A model generated the notes under the pieces. That model was given only the letters and a program-made list of their open reading frames with translations. It did not search any database and had not been told where the DNA came from. Position numbers and translations under genes: made by a program. Positions 7,769-15,538 of a DNA stretch of 28,793 nucleotides are shown here, piece by piece. This stretch comes from a virus: positions 1 to 28,793 of the IMG/VR virus record IMGVR_UViG_3300042516_002367; one strand, given 5' to 3'. The stretch's first letter is position 1; every line of letters begins with the position of its first letter.

Positions 7769-7798
7769 AGTTTTAAGTTTTAAGAATTAAGTTTTAAG
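7769..7798. repeat. TTTTAAG repeat, copy upstream of the holin-like gene
   Basis: A 30-nt element beginning AGTTTTAAGTTTTAAG on the + strand. It matches 10921-10950 at 29 of 30 positions. It starts inside the stop codon region of the preceding gene and ends 15 nt before the C-run and start codon at 7753. Confidence 0.92.
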
Positions 7799-7979
7799 GG
7801 TCGTGCGGCGGGCGCTTCTTGTTGAGGATGGCGTAGAGCGAGGCCACGCCGACCGCGATGCCGACTAGGAGCGAGGCAATGCGCAGCCAGGCTTCGATCT
7901 CGGGAAGCATCGACACCCCGAGCCCCGTCGCCGTAGCGACGAGGCCGGTGAAGGAGGCGGCGGCTTGGTGCGTGTCCAT
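7794..7979 (-). CDS. Small membrane protein, holin candidate, 61 aa
   Basis: MDTHQAAASFTGLVATATGL starts in a TAATG junction with the fibre-like gene. Two hydrophobic segments (about residues 8-24 and 32-51) are separated by PEIEAW, and the C-terminus is positively charged (NKKRPPHDP). This is a class II holin-like layout. With the 55-aa protein downstream it may form a holin/antiholin pair, which is inferred from topology and position only. Its stop overlaps the TTTTAAG repeat that follows. Confidence 0.68.
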   Translation of the reverse strand: MDTHQAAASFTGLVATATGLGVSMLPEIEAWLRIASLLVGIAVGVASLYAILNKKRPPHDP

Positions 7980-9418
7980 TAGCTGAGGGCGGCTGCGAGC
8001 TGCGCTCCGGTGGTGGCCACGGTGCTGCATTGCGCGAGGCGGTCGGTCTGGAGTAGGTCGGTCTTGGCTTTCACCGCGTCGAGCTTCGAGGCTTCGGAGG
8101 CGGCGAGTCTGCTGCTCACGGCTTGGTCCACTCGGGCCAACTCGACCGAAAGCTCGGAACGCACGGCTGCTGCCACCGTGCTGGCGGACGGCGCAGTGAC
8201 TCCGGCGATGGCGGCTTCGAGGAGGCTTTGGTCTGCGGGATCGCTAGGCAGCGCATCGGTCTTCGATTTGATCGCCGAAAGCTGGGTCGAGTTGCTATCG
8301 AGTTCTTGGCGAATCTCGATGGCGGTCGGGCCGCTGGCACTGGTGAGCGTGCGGGTGGCGTGCGACCAGATGTCGCTTGGCGTGACTGATGCTGGGGCGT
8401 TGGTGAGCGTGTCAACCACGCCGCCGGTGATGGTGCGGCTGGCGGCTCCCCACACGGCATTTGCCACGCTGGCTGCGGTTGGGGCGCTGGTCGGCGCGTT
8501 GTAGTCTGCCGATGCGAGCCTGCTCGAAACGGAGGCATCCAAGTTGATGAGCTTGCCGCCGGTGCGCTCAAGGTCGGCTCGGATCGCGGCGACGAGGGCG
8601 ATCTGGTCAACATTGCTGTTTCCGATTGCGGCGACGATGGCGTTCAGAACGGCTTGGCCGTCGCTTTCGTTGAGGATGGAGGACTCGACGGCGGCGGCAA
8701 TGGCCGAGCGTTCGGCGCTGGTGAGGCTGTAGCCTGTTTTGTCTGCGGCGGACCAAACTGCCGAGGCGATGTCTGCGGCTGTTGGTGGAGTGCTTGGCGC
8801 GGTGTAGACCGAACCGGCCAGCCTGCTCGACACGGTGGCGTCGAGGTTTGCCAGCTTGGTGGAGTTGGCATCTAGTTCAGCGCGGATGTCTGCCACGCTC
8901 GGGATCGAGAGGGCGGAGATAGCGGCCTCGACGAGGCTTTGGTCGGCGGGGTCGCTGGGGAGATTGTCTGTGGAGGACTTGATGGCGGCGATGTCGGCGG
9001 TTGGTATGTCGCTGACGGCTGCAGGGCTTGCTGGCAAGTTGTCGGTTTTGGCCTTGATTGCCGAGATGTCTGAGTTCGCTGGGGCGGTGTAGCCCGATGA
9101 AGCGAGGCGTGTGCTGGTGGCGGCGTCGAGGTTTTCGACTCCGGCGCGTCCTAGAACCCAGAGGCTCGGGATGTGCTGGGCGTCCACGGTGGAGTCGCTG
9201 GTTTTGAAGATGGCGGCGTATTCGCCCTCCGAGGAATTGTCGGTCGAGAGCGTGTAGCTATACAACCCACCGCCGAGCGCCGTGGCGCTGCCTGCGGTCA
9301 CGATCTGCGTGCCAGACGGATTGTAGATGTCGACGGTGACGGTGAGGCCGGTTTTGCCTTGTTTCAAGGCGGTAAAAAACGCCAAGAACTTTACGGAGGT
9401 GGATACTTGTTCGAGCAT
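7979..9418 (-). CDS. Repeat-containing tail fibre/appendage protein, 479 aa
   Basis: The N-terminal ~100 residues (MLEQVSTSVKFLAFFTALKQ, then a beta-sandwich-like part ending ...SLWVLGRAGVENLD) look like an attachment domain. The rest repeats units such as (V/A)SSRLA...YxAP, IKxKTDxLPxxPADQS and DANSTKLANLDA, predicted to be coiled or beta-helical shaft. A start at 9418 avoids running through the previous gene. The leader between the previous stop and this ATG is ACCCAACACCACCC, without G and without a Shine-Dalgarno. It is coupled to the small membrane protein gene after it by TAATG. Confidence 0.82.
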   Translation of the reverse strand: MLEQVSTSVKFLAFFTALKQGKTGLTVTVDIYNPSGTQIVTAGSATALGGGLYSYTLSTDNSSEGEYAAIFKTSDSTVDAQHIPSLWVLGRAGVENLDAATSTRLASSGYTAPANSDISAIKAKTDNLPASPAAVSDIPTADIAAIKSSTDNLPSDPADQSLVEAAISALSIPSVADIRAELDANSTKLANLDATVSSRLAGSVYTAPSTPPTAADIASAVWSAADKTGYSLTSAERSAIAAAVESSILNESDGQAVLNAIVAAIGNSNVDQIALVAAIRADLERTGGKLINLDASVSSRLASADYNAPTSAPTAASVANAVWGAASRTITGGVVDTLTNAPASVTPSDIWSHATRTLTSASGPTAIEIRQELDSNSTQLSAIKSKTDALPSDPADQSLLEAAIAGVTAPSASTVAAAVRSELSVELARVDQAVSSRLAASEASKLDAVKAKTDLLQTDRLAQCSTVATTGAQLAAALS

Positions 9419-9432
9419 GGGTGGTGTTGGGT

Positions 9433-9747
9433 TTAGATTTCTTCGGGTTGCGGGAGTAGTGGCAGGACGGCAGCCATGGGGAGGACTTCGACGAGCGGGA
9501 AAAGCTCGGCGGGCAGATGCGCGAACCCGCCGGAGTAAAGCCCGCCGGGGCCGACTTCGGTCAGCAAATCCGCGCAGAGCATTTTGCGGCCATCGACGAG
9601 ATCGACGGGCGAGGCGACATGGCGCGGGTTGCCATGCTCGGCTTGGACGGCGGCGAGTTGCGCGGCAAGTTCGGAGCTGAAAACAAGCGCGAGGTCTTTT
9701 GCGGTCTCGTAGCTCACGGGCTGTTGTATGAGGGCGGCGAGTGTCAT
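9433..9747 (-). CDS. Hypothetical tail-module protein, 104 aa
   Basis: MTLAALIQQPVSYETAKDLA begins in an ATGA overlap with the preceding appendage gene. The protein is Leu/Ala-rich, with helical N-terminal residues 1-40, a GPGGLYSGGF loop and a hydrophobic Pro-rich end (LVEVLPMAAVLPLLPQPEEI) too broken by Pro to be a clear membrane segment. No family is recognised. Its place between two fibre-type genes suggests an accessory tail protein. Confidence 0.7.
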   Translation of the reverse strand: MTLAALIQQPVSYETAKDLALVFSSELAAQLAAVQAEHGNPRHVASPVDLVDGRKMLCADLLTEVGPGGLYSGGFAHLPAELFPLVEVLPMAAVLPLLPQPEEI

Positions 9748-10550
9748 GGTATTGCGGCGGCAAGGGCGGTCATGAGGGAGCTGACTCGGGTGTCGAGCTT
9801 GGCGAGGTCGATATTTTCGCCAATAGAGTAATAAGATAGTCGTGGATTTCCGTATGCGGCAGAAGGGCCTCCACGAAATAAAAATTGAACTATATTTGCT
9901 TGTGTTGTAGAGGACTGCGAGTAAGTGCCAGTAGAGGAATTGGTTCTTACATTTATTTGACTGGAGTTCGCCCGATTGATGCCAAGAAAGCCGGAATTGT
10001 TTGCGTTGGTGATTGTTAAAGCAACCGAAGAATTGACGCTGCATTGCATATTGGTCAGCGAACCGGATGCTAATCGAATAAAAGAATGCCCGCCAGCAGC
10101 AGTAGAAGACCCGTAGTAGTAGCGGTTTGAGGAAATTATTTCATTTATGTAAAGTCCAGCGTGTGCTGAATTTTGAGGGTCGGCATTGCAGTTTCTGTTG
10201 GAGTCCAAATATTTACTTGTTCCATTGCCTTTTAGCCCTGTTTCTCGGTTGTAATCACCCGATACAAAATTGAAATTGGTCGGAGCGGTGCCAACAAGCG
10301 GAACGAGCGCACCGCTCAAAGTTCGCGCTCCTGCGAGAATGCAGGAGGCTTTTATCGCGCCCCAGATGCCATCGGTTTTGCAACCGAGGATGAATGCTTC
10401 GACAGCCGAGATGACTCCGGATTCGAGTTGTTGACCGTCGGCGGACTCTACGGCGAGCAGGTAAGCGTTCGCGTCGTTGTCGTCAGATACCCGGCGCATC
10501 GTGGTTGGCACGCGTAGCGGGGAGAGTTGGCCGTAGAGTGGCGATATCAT
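9744..10550 (-). CDS. Tail appendage protein with lectin-like C-terminal part, 268 aa
   Basis: The start MISPLYGQLSPLRVPTTMRR is fixed by an ATGA overlap. Residues ~55-75 (VEAFILGCKTDGIWGAIKA) precede a Gly/Asn/Ser-rich beta region (LVGTAPTNFNFVSGDYNRET, then KGNGTSKYLDSNRN). I recall this order from phage structural proteins with a concanavalin/LamG-like jelly roll. The C-terminal half is AT-rich compared with its 5' part, like the tip of the long fibre. A host-surface or glycan-binding role is plausible but inferred. Confidence 0.72.
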   Translation of the reverse strand: MISPLYGQLSPLRVPTTMRRVSDDNDANAYLLAVESADGQQLESGVISAVEAFILGCKTDGIWGAIKASCILAGARTLSGALVPLVGTAPTNFNFVSGDYNRETGLKGNGTSKYLDSNRNCNADPQNSAHAGLYINEIISSNRYYYGSSTAAGGHSFIRLASGSLTNMQCSVNSSVALTITNANNSGFLGINRANSSQINVRTNSSTGTYSQSSTTQANIVQFLFRGGPSAAYGNPRLSYYSIGENIDLAKLDTRVSSLMTALAAAIP

Positions 10551-10915
10551 GCGAAGGTCAGGTTTTGCTTGTTTGACCACGCGCCGACTGCGGATTGCTC
10601 CGAGACGACATCGCCTGCGGCATTGGTGGTGATTTTGTAGATGGTCCAGGATGGGGCGTCATCGGCTGGGCCGGAGGCGGGGTAGTCGGCCCAGGCGAGG
10701 CGGCCCATGTAGAGGGTGGTGCCGTCGGTGGCGCTGAGTTGCAGGTAGTCGCTCGGGTCGCGGGGGCGGGCGAGGCGGAAGACTTCTCCGGTGTGGTCTT
10801 TGGAATACAAGCGCCGGTCGGTGAGGTTGATGGCGAGGCTCCCTTCGGCCACTTGCGCGGCGGTGGGGACTCGGCCTGGAACCGTGCTGCGGAGGAGCTT
10901 GAGGACCGTGGCCAT
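10547..10915 (-). CDS. Small tail/appendage hub protein, 122 aa
   Basis: The N-terminal motif (LLRSTVPGRVPTAAQVAEGSLAINLTDRRLYSKD) is a variant of the G-x-x-P...L-x-x-G-E-L-A-x-N...D-x-x-L-Y segment found at the N-terminus of many phage appendage proteins. The larger gene just upstream has another version. The remaining ~70 residues are beta-like (YKITTNAAGDVVSEQSAVGAW). The ATG follows a TTTTAAG-type repeat and a G-free leader. The gene is coupled by ATGA to the lectin-like appendage gene. Confidence 0.72.
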   Translation of the reverse strand: MATVLKLLRSTVPGRVPTAAQVAEGSLAINLTDRRLYSKDHTGEVFRLARPRDPSDYLQLSATDGTTLYMGRLAWADYPASGPADDAPSWTIYKITTNAAGDVVSEQSAVGAWSNKQNLTFA

Positions 10916-10920
10916 GGAGA

Positions 10921-10950
10921 AGTTTTAAGTTTTAAGGATTAAGTTTTAAG
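10921..10950. repeat. TTTTAAG repeat upstream of the hub gene
   Basis: The near-twin of 7769-7798 (29 of 30 positions). It ends five bases before the start codon at 10915, so the hub transcript leader is almost entirely CTTAAAA units. Confidence 0.92.
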
Positions 10951-10957
10951 TTGGAGG

Positions 10958-11002
10958 CCCCGTGGCGGCGGCGCGGGCTGGAACCGCACCGCCGCTGTGG
11001 GG
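10958..11002 (-). terminator. GC-rich intercistronic hairpin (possible terminator or RNA-stability element)
   Basis: Arms at 10965-10976 and 10984-10995 pair over 12 bp with one G-U wobble on the transcribed strand, leaving a 7-nt loop. CCCC (10958-10961) and GGGG (10999-11002) can extend the stem past a 3x3 internal loop. It lies just after the stop of the gene ending at 11014. No U-run follows, so classical intrinsic termination is uncertain; transcript protection or processing would also fit. Confidence 0.5.
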
Positions 11003-11013
11003 GGAGGGAGCTA

Positions 11014-11859
11014 TTAGAAGCTGCCGCCGTCGAGCTCGATGCCTTCGATGGTGCCGCCAGTGATGGCGACATTGTTGGCATTCTGCGTGGACATGGTGCC
11101 GAGTCCGGCTGCGGTGGTCTCCAAGCTGGAGACGCGGCCAGTCAAGGCTGTCGCGGCGGATTCGATGGCAGCGATGTCGGACTCCACCTCGTCGAGGCGG
11201 GCGTCGGCGGAGGCACCTTCGAGCGCGACCACTCGGCTATCGAGGGCGCTGATGGCCGAAGCACGGGTGCTGGCCTCGCTGTCGATATTCGACTGGAGCG
11301 TGGTGTCAGCCGCTTGGCGGGCCGATGTCTCGCTGGAGAGATTGCCTGCAACGGTGTTGATGTTGCCCTGGAGGGTGGTGTCGGCGGCGGCACGGTCAAG
11401 AAGCTCTTGAGCGAGACCGGCGGCGATGACGCCTTCGGCTGCGGTGGCACGGGAAATCTCAGCATTCAGTGCCGAGGTGGCGCTGTTGGCGAGGGAGGTG
11501 ATCGCACCGTTGAGGTTGCTGTCGGCGGCCTCGAAGGCGGCGACCACTTCCGTCAACGAATCGAGCGAGCCGGGAGTGACATTGCTGAGAACATTGTCAA
11601 TGCGGGTGCCGAGGGCGGCTTCCGCTGCGGTCGCACGGGAGGTTTCCGAGCTGATGCTGGAGTTCAGCGTGCTGACTTCGGAGGCGAGGTCGGAGTTCGT
11701 GGCGAAGTGGCCTTCACCGGCGAGGGCGACGATACCGGAGTCGAGTCCGATGTAGAGTTTGTCGTCAACCTTGTTGTAGGCGAGTTCGCCGATGGCGAGG
11801 CTGGACGGGGCTCCGGCGTTACCGGAGAGGCGGCGTTTGATGCGAAGGGTATTTGGCAT
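11014..11859 (-). CDS. Coiled-coil tail fibre-like protein, 281 aa
   Basis: The N-terminus (LRIKRRLSGNAGAPSSLAIGELAYNKVDDKLYIGL) is the phage appendage hub motif. It is followed by a long Ala/Ser/Thr heptad-like region with repeated ETSRATAAEA, ADTTLQGNIN and ALDSRVVALE units, the pattern of trimeric coiled-coil fibres. It ends NNVAITGGTIEGIELDGGSF, as in fibre/appendage C-termini. The leader before 11859 (CCAAACACCCCCAAAACACC) lacks G and any Shine-Dalgarno. A GC-rich hairpin follows the gene. Confidence 0.8.
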   Translation of the reverse strand: MPNTLRIKRRLSGNAGAPSSLAIGELAYNKVDDKLYIGLDSGIVALAGEGHFATNSDLASEVSTLNSSISSETSRATAAEAALGTRIDNVLSNVTPGSLDSLTEVVAAFEAADSNLNGAITSLANSATSALNAEISRATAAEGVIAAGLAQELLDRAAADTTLQGNINTVAGNLSSETSARQAADTTLQSNIDSEASTRASAISALDSRVVALEGASADARLDEVESDIAAIESAATALTGRVSSLETTAAGLGTMSTQNANNVAITGGTIEGIELDGGSF

Positions 11860-11897
11860 GGTGTTTTGGGGGTGTTTGGTTGTTCTGCGGGGTTCTC

Positions 11898-12164
11898 CTA
11901 AAACTCACCGCCGTCCGCGTCGGAGGCGATGGGGAGGTAGGAAAGGGTGTCGGGGTCCCAACGATGGGGGATGTTGGAATCTTGCGGAAAGTAGATGCGG
12001 GCTACGGTGCCGGGGTTTGGGAAATCTTCGAGGGTCGGGAAGGCTTGCACATCGTCAAAGTCGTCTGGAATCATCGCGCCGGAGATTTGGCCCGATGAGT
12101 CGAGCTGGGGCAGAGCGATATTCTGCGCTGCGCCGGAAAATGGGTTGAAGAAAACCTGCGACAT
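11898..12164 (-). CDS. Hypothetical structural protein, 88 aa
   Basis: MSQVFFNPFSGAAQNIALPQ starts immediately after the preceding TAA with no spacer. The N-terminal stretch NPFSG...LPQLDSSGQISGAMIPDDFDDV resembles short linker segments that recur in phage fibre proteins. The protein is acidic and Pro-rich, without membrane segments. It lies between the connector region and the fibre genes; its function is not recognised. Confidence 0.68.
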   Translation of the reverse strand: MSQVFFNPFSGAAQNIALPQLDSSGQISGAMIPDDFDDVQAFPTLEDFPNPGTVARIYFPQDSNIPHRWDPDTLSYLPIASDADGGEF

Positions 12165-12461
12165 TTACGCGTAGGGCGGGAATTTGATCTCGACGCTGCG
12201 GATCTCCGCGTTGTCGGCGGTGGGAGGATTTGCTCCGAAATAGGTATTCACGATTCGGGCTACCGAGGTGCCGTTGAAAGTGAAATCGACATAGCTTGTG
12301 TTGTTCGTCGCGGGGGAGGCGAAACGAACATTTTCGTATTTAGTGTAAGCGGGAGTCGGAAAACCTGTGCTCACCCGCAGAGCCCCATCTGGTGTGGCTT
12401 GGACGGGTTGGACAATGCCAGCGGTGTTGCGGGCGGCGATCTGGACGGTGGGGTTGCTCAT
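12165..12461 (-). CDS. Hypothetical virion protein, 98 aa
   Basis: The small protein is probably beta-sandwich-like (TVQIAARNTAGIVQPVQATPDGALRVSTG, then FTFNGTSVARIVNTYFG). It follows a 39-nt gap with no Shine-Dalgarno. Its strand-rich make-up and place between the connector-like and fibre genes suggest a head-decoration or tail-joining component. I recognise no family and leave the role open. Confidence 0.7.
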   Translation of the reverse strand: MSNPTVQIAARNTAGIVQPVQATPDGALRVSTGFPTPAYTKYENVRFASPATNNTSYVDFTFNGTSVARIVNTYFGANPPTADNAEIRSVEIKFPPYA

Positions 12462-12500
12462 GTCAGTAATTTAATTATCGGGAGGGGTGTCAATAGGGGG

Positions 12501-13460
12501 TTATTGGAAGCTGGCGGAGTAGCGTCGCACCTCGCCTTTGCGCAGCCAGGCGTCGTCCATGCGTTGTTGTAAAATTCCTTCGGCGCGGGCGAACTGGTAG
12601 TTGGCTTTGTCCATCTGGCCGTCCTCGGAAAGCGTTTCGGCGAGGGCGTAGAACTTGAGGTAGTCCGCCAAGAACGCAGGGATGCGGTGGCGGAGCCAAT
12701 GCTCCTCATTTGTCGGGAGATTGCCGGTCGTGTCGGCGATGGCCTCGTAGCAATCTCCGGTGGTGTTGTAGTAAACGAGATCGCCCGCTGCGTAAGCGGT
12801 GGAGGCGTTGAAAGCGGTCGAAGTGAACTTCGGCTGAGGCAGTGAGAACTCGACCCAGACCGGCTCGCCCGCCGTGTAGCTGGTATCGGTGATGAGGATG
12901 CGGTCGTCGGTGACGACATGGCAAAAGGTCTTGGTGAGTGGCTGCGAACCGCATTCGTGAGGATTGCGGTCGTAGATTTTCAGCACCGTTCCGATAGGCT
13001 TCAGACCTTGCGCAACAAGCGGAATGTAGGGGAACTCATCCTCGGCGGCTTCATTCGCGCTGGTCTCAATGTAGGTCGCGGTCGTGCGGTCGTCCCACGC
13101 GACATTCGCGGCGGTGTCGATATTCAGAAGATCGCCCGCTGCGGTCGTGGTGACGCGCTTGATTCGCCACACAGGGTCCGAAAATTGCGAGCCCTGCACA
13201 GCGCGGCCAATATAGGAGGTGGTTCCCACATAGTCGGACTCGTAGGTGTAGACGCCGGTCTGGAATCCATCGCCCGCAGGCGTGCGGGCCTCGGTCAAAT
13301 AAACCCCGGGCCAATCAAAAAATGTCCAAGCCGTCGCCGCAGCGGTCGTCAAATACTCCGCCAGCGCCGAAGCCTGCGAGGCCATGAGCGGCTGCGCAGG
13401 GTCGATGCCCATGCGGGAAATCACGCCATCGCGGACGGTGCGGTAAGGGGTGGCCTTCAT
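12501..13460 (-). CDS. Head-tail connector-like protein, 319 aa
   Basis: It starts in an ATGA overlap at the end of the portal gene, the usual place for an adaptor. The N-terminal helical part (TVRDGVISRMGIDPAQPLMA, then ALAEYLTTAAATAWTFFDWP) resembles connector or tail-tubular-A-like proteins. A Y-A-A-G-D-x-V-x-Y...C-Y-E-A...T-G-N-x-P...W segment at about residues 223-258 looks like a carbohydrate-binding insertion (CBM5/12 style). The C-terminus is helical (YLKFYALAETLSEDGQMDKA). Connector function is inferred mainly from position. Confidence 0.66.
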   Translation of the reverse strand: MKATPYRTVRDGVISRMGIDPAQPLMASQASALAEYLTTAAATAWTFFDWPGVYLTEARTPAGDGFQTGVYTYESDYVGTTSYIGRAVQGSQFSDPVWRIKRVTTTAAGDLLNIDTAANVAWDDRTTATYIETSANEAAEDEFPYIPLVAQGLKPIGTVLKIYDRNPHECGSQPLTKTFCHVVTDDRILITDTSYTAGEPVWVEFSLPQPKFTSTAFNASTAYAAGDLVYYNTTGDCYEAIADTTGNLPTNEEHWLRHRIPAFLADYLKFYALAETLSEDGQMDKANYQFARAEGILQQRMDDAWLRKGEVRRYSASFQ

Positions 13461-15538
13461 TGCGGGCCTCCTTGCATTTCTTCGGCGACTTTTTGGAGGC
13501 CGGGCTGGGCGCCGACGCGGCCGATTTGGGCGTTTTGTTGTTGTTGGACTTGGAAGCTGAATGACTCCATGCGGGCGTTGAGCATGGCGGCGAAGATTTG
13601 GTCTTGTTGCAGGCGCTGCTGGATCGCCGGGTTGCTCTGGATGATGTTTTGCAGGGTTTGCAGGCGGAGCTGGAAGTTTTGGCCTTCGCCTTTGAGCGGC
13701 GGCTCGGTGCCGGCGGCGATTTTCGTGAATTGGACCTGCTCGTCGTCGATTTCTTGCTGGCTGGCGGCCTCGGCGTCGCGGATGAGGAGCTCGGACAGAT
13801 TGGGGTCGATGGAGCCGAAGAGGAATTTGACGAGACCGGCGCGGTCGATGACGCCTTGCGTGTCGAGGGGGATGAGCTGGGTGAGCCCTTGCAGCTTGAT
13901 CTTGAGGGCCTCGGAATCGAGCGTGCGTGCGTCGAAGTCGAGGCGGAGGTCGTATTTGCCTTGGATATCCTGGCGGCTGGCGCGGAAGGGGGTAGGCAGG
14001 CCGCCGGCGACTCGCACAAATTGGATGTCGTCGAGGTATTGCTGACAGAGTTGGAAGGTCTGGCCGAGGATGAGGGCCATGTCGGCGAGCCAGGTATCGA
14101 CCAGATCCTGCTGGGCGAGGAGAGCCCGCTGCGGGGCCATGTCGGCGCGGGGAATGCCGAAATACTCGTCCACATCGCGACGGGTGGCGGCTTCGATTTC
14201 GATGGTGCCCATGTCATTCACCGGCGGGGCCATCCATTGGAATTCGCCGGGGCGCCGCTCTGGGAGCTGCTTGGCGGGGCCGAGGACGATTTCCATTTTG
14301 CCTCGGTTGGCGGGGACTTTGAGCGGGGGGAGAATGGTGAGCGAGGCGCGGTCGCTGCGGTAGTCGCGCTGCACCTTGATTTCGCTCTGCTGGGTGGCGA
14401 CGAGCTCGGGCACGCCTCGGGCCTCGATGAGCGGGCGGCTGGTGCGCTCGAGGGGTAGCTCGATGAAGGGATACTGGCCGTGCTCGTAGCCCATGGCCTC
14501 GGACTTGGCGACACGGTCCACCACGCTGGGCTGGATGTGGGTGCACCAGACCTCCATGGCGCCGATCTTTTCGTTCCACTTTTTCTGATAGACGCGCCAG
14601 ACCTCGATCATATCGCGGTCGTCGGAGAGCAGGAATGTATCGGTGATGCGATACATGTTGCGGCCGGTGCGGCGGGAGATGCCTTTGTGCTTCACGGCCT
14701 CCTCGATCCAGCGTGGGTCGTAGTCTTCGGTGACTTCGCGCTCGCGGAGCTCGTCTTCGCGCAATAGCTCGCGGCAGGCGATGAATGGTGCCCGCTGGAG
14801 GTCGTAGGTGGATGGAGGGAAAATGATGTCTTCCCAGGGCTCGTAGGCTTGCCAGTCGGGGAGGTTCTCGAAGATGTAGGGCGAGTCGTATTCAAACGCG
14901 CCGGTCTCGCGGAGCTTGCGGACATTGGCTGCGGTGCCTTGTCCGGGGAGCAGGAGATCCATCTCGCGGGCCACGGCCTCTTCCTGCGTGGGGTCGAGGA
15001 TGGCCTCGATGATGAGGGCAAGCTGGGGGTCGCCGGTCTCCATGTATTGCATCTGGAGAGACTCAAGCGTGAAGGTGAGTTTTTCGTTGCGAGTGGTGCG
15101 GCGCCAAAAGACGCCCATGACGGCGAGGCCGTAGGTCTCGCGGATGTTTGCGGCGAGTTCGACCTCGCGCTTCGTCATGGCGGCGCAGTGGGAGTTGAGA
15201 AGCCACTGGATGACGGTCTCGACTTTGCGACCGGCCATGATGTCGGTCGTCTCGGTGGGCATCACAGCGAGACGGGCGCGGGTGAAGGAGTTTTTGAGAA
15301 GACGGACGCGCTCGTTGATGAGCATATCGGAAAGCCGTATGCGCGAATCACTCGCCCCATCCCATGGGAATGCGTTTTTGCCGAGGTTCGACGAGTATTT
15401 GCGGCCGGTGTCGTCTTGTCCTGGCCAGAGGCAGAAGCGCTGGTTGTAGTTGAGATTCTTCCTCGACCAGTAGTTCGCGGCGTCGGTCTCCGCTTCTTCG
15501 ACGAGGCCGATGATTTCTGAGATGTCCGAGGATTTCAT
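13457..15538 (-). CDS. Portal protein, 693 aa
   Basis: A large protein with portal-like features: an N-terminal segment rich in Trp/Asn/Arg (ANYWSRKNLNYNQRF), then FPWDGASDSRIRLSDMLINER, which is typical of large portal proteins. A central part has LQRAPFIACRELLREDELRE, DTFLLSDDRDMIEVWRVYQK and YRSDRASLTI. The C-terminal Gln-rich helices (QQRLQQDQIFAAML, SFQVQQQQNAQ) fit the crown or barrel region. The size matches portals of short-tailed phages. The start at MKSSDISEIIG is fixed by ATGA overlap with the small gene before it. It follows rather than precedes the capsid gene. Confidence 0.85.
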   Translation of the reverse strand: MKSSDISEIIGLVEEAETDAANYWSRKNLNYNQRFCLWPGQDDTGRKYSSNLGKNAFPWDGASDSRIRLSDMLINERVRLLKNSFTRARLAVMPTETTDIMAGRKVETVIQWLLNSHCAAMTKREVELAANIRETYGLAVMGVFWRRTTRNEKLTFTLESLQMQYMETGDPQLALIIEAILDPTQEEAVAREMDLLLPGQGTAANVRKLRETGAFEYDSPYIFENLPDWQAYEPWEDIIFPPSTYDLQRAPFIACRELLREDELREREVTEDYDPRWIEEAVKHKGISRRTGRNMYRITDTFLLSDDRDMIEVWRVYQKKWNEKIGAMEVWCTHIQPSVVDRVAKSEAMGYEHGQYPFIELPLERTSRPLIEARGVPELVATQQSEIKVQRDYRSDRASLTILPPLKVPANRGKMEIVLGPAKQLPERRPGEFQWMAPPVNDMGTIEIEAATRRDVDEYFGIPRADMAPQRALLAQQDLVDTWLADMALILGQTFQLCQQYLDDIQFVRVAGGLPTPFRASRQDIQGKYDLRLDFDARTLDSEALKIKLQGLTQLIPLDTQGVIDRAGLVKFLFGSIDPNLSELLIRDAEAASQQEIDDEQVQFTKIAAGTEPPLKGEGQNFQLRLQTLQNIIQSNPAIQQRLQQDQIFAAMLNARMESFSFQVQQQQNAQIGRVGAQPGLQKVAEEMQGGPQ

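Noticed and set aside
10951-11901. 316-codon + strand Gly-rich frame opposite the coiled-coil fibre gene
   Set aside because: Its Gly/Glu repeats mirror the Ala/Ser repeats of the fibre; it crosses the hairpin and leaders on both sides of the real gene.
12462-12500. TTGACA on the minus strand at 12488-12493 as a promoter
   Set aside because: The best -10 at 17-nt spacing (ATTACT) is poor and would put transcription start on the start codon at 12461; chance match is likelier.
12918-14045. 375-codon + strand frame opposite the connector and portal genes
   Set aside because: Spans two real minus-strand genes and their ATGA junction; composition is that of an antisense shadow.
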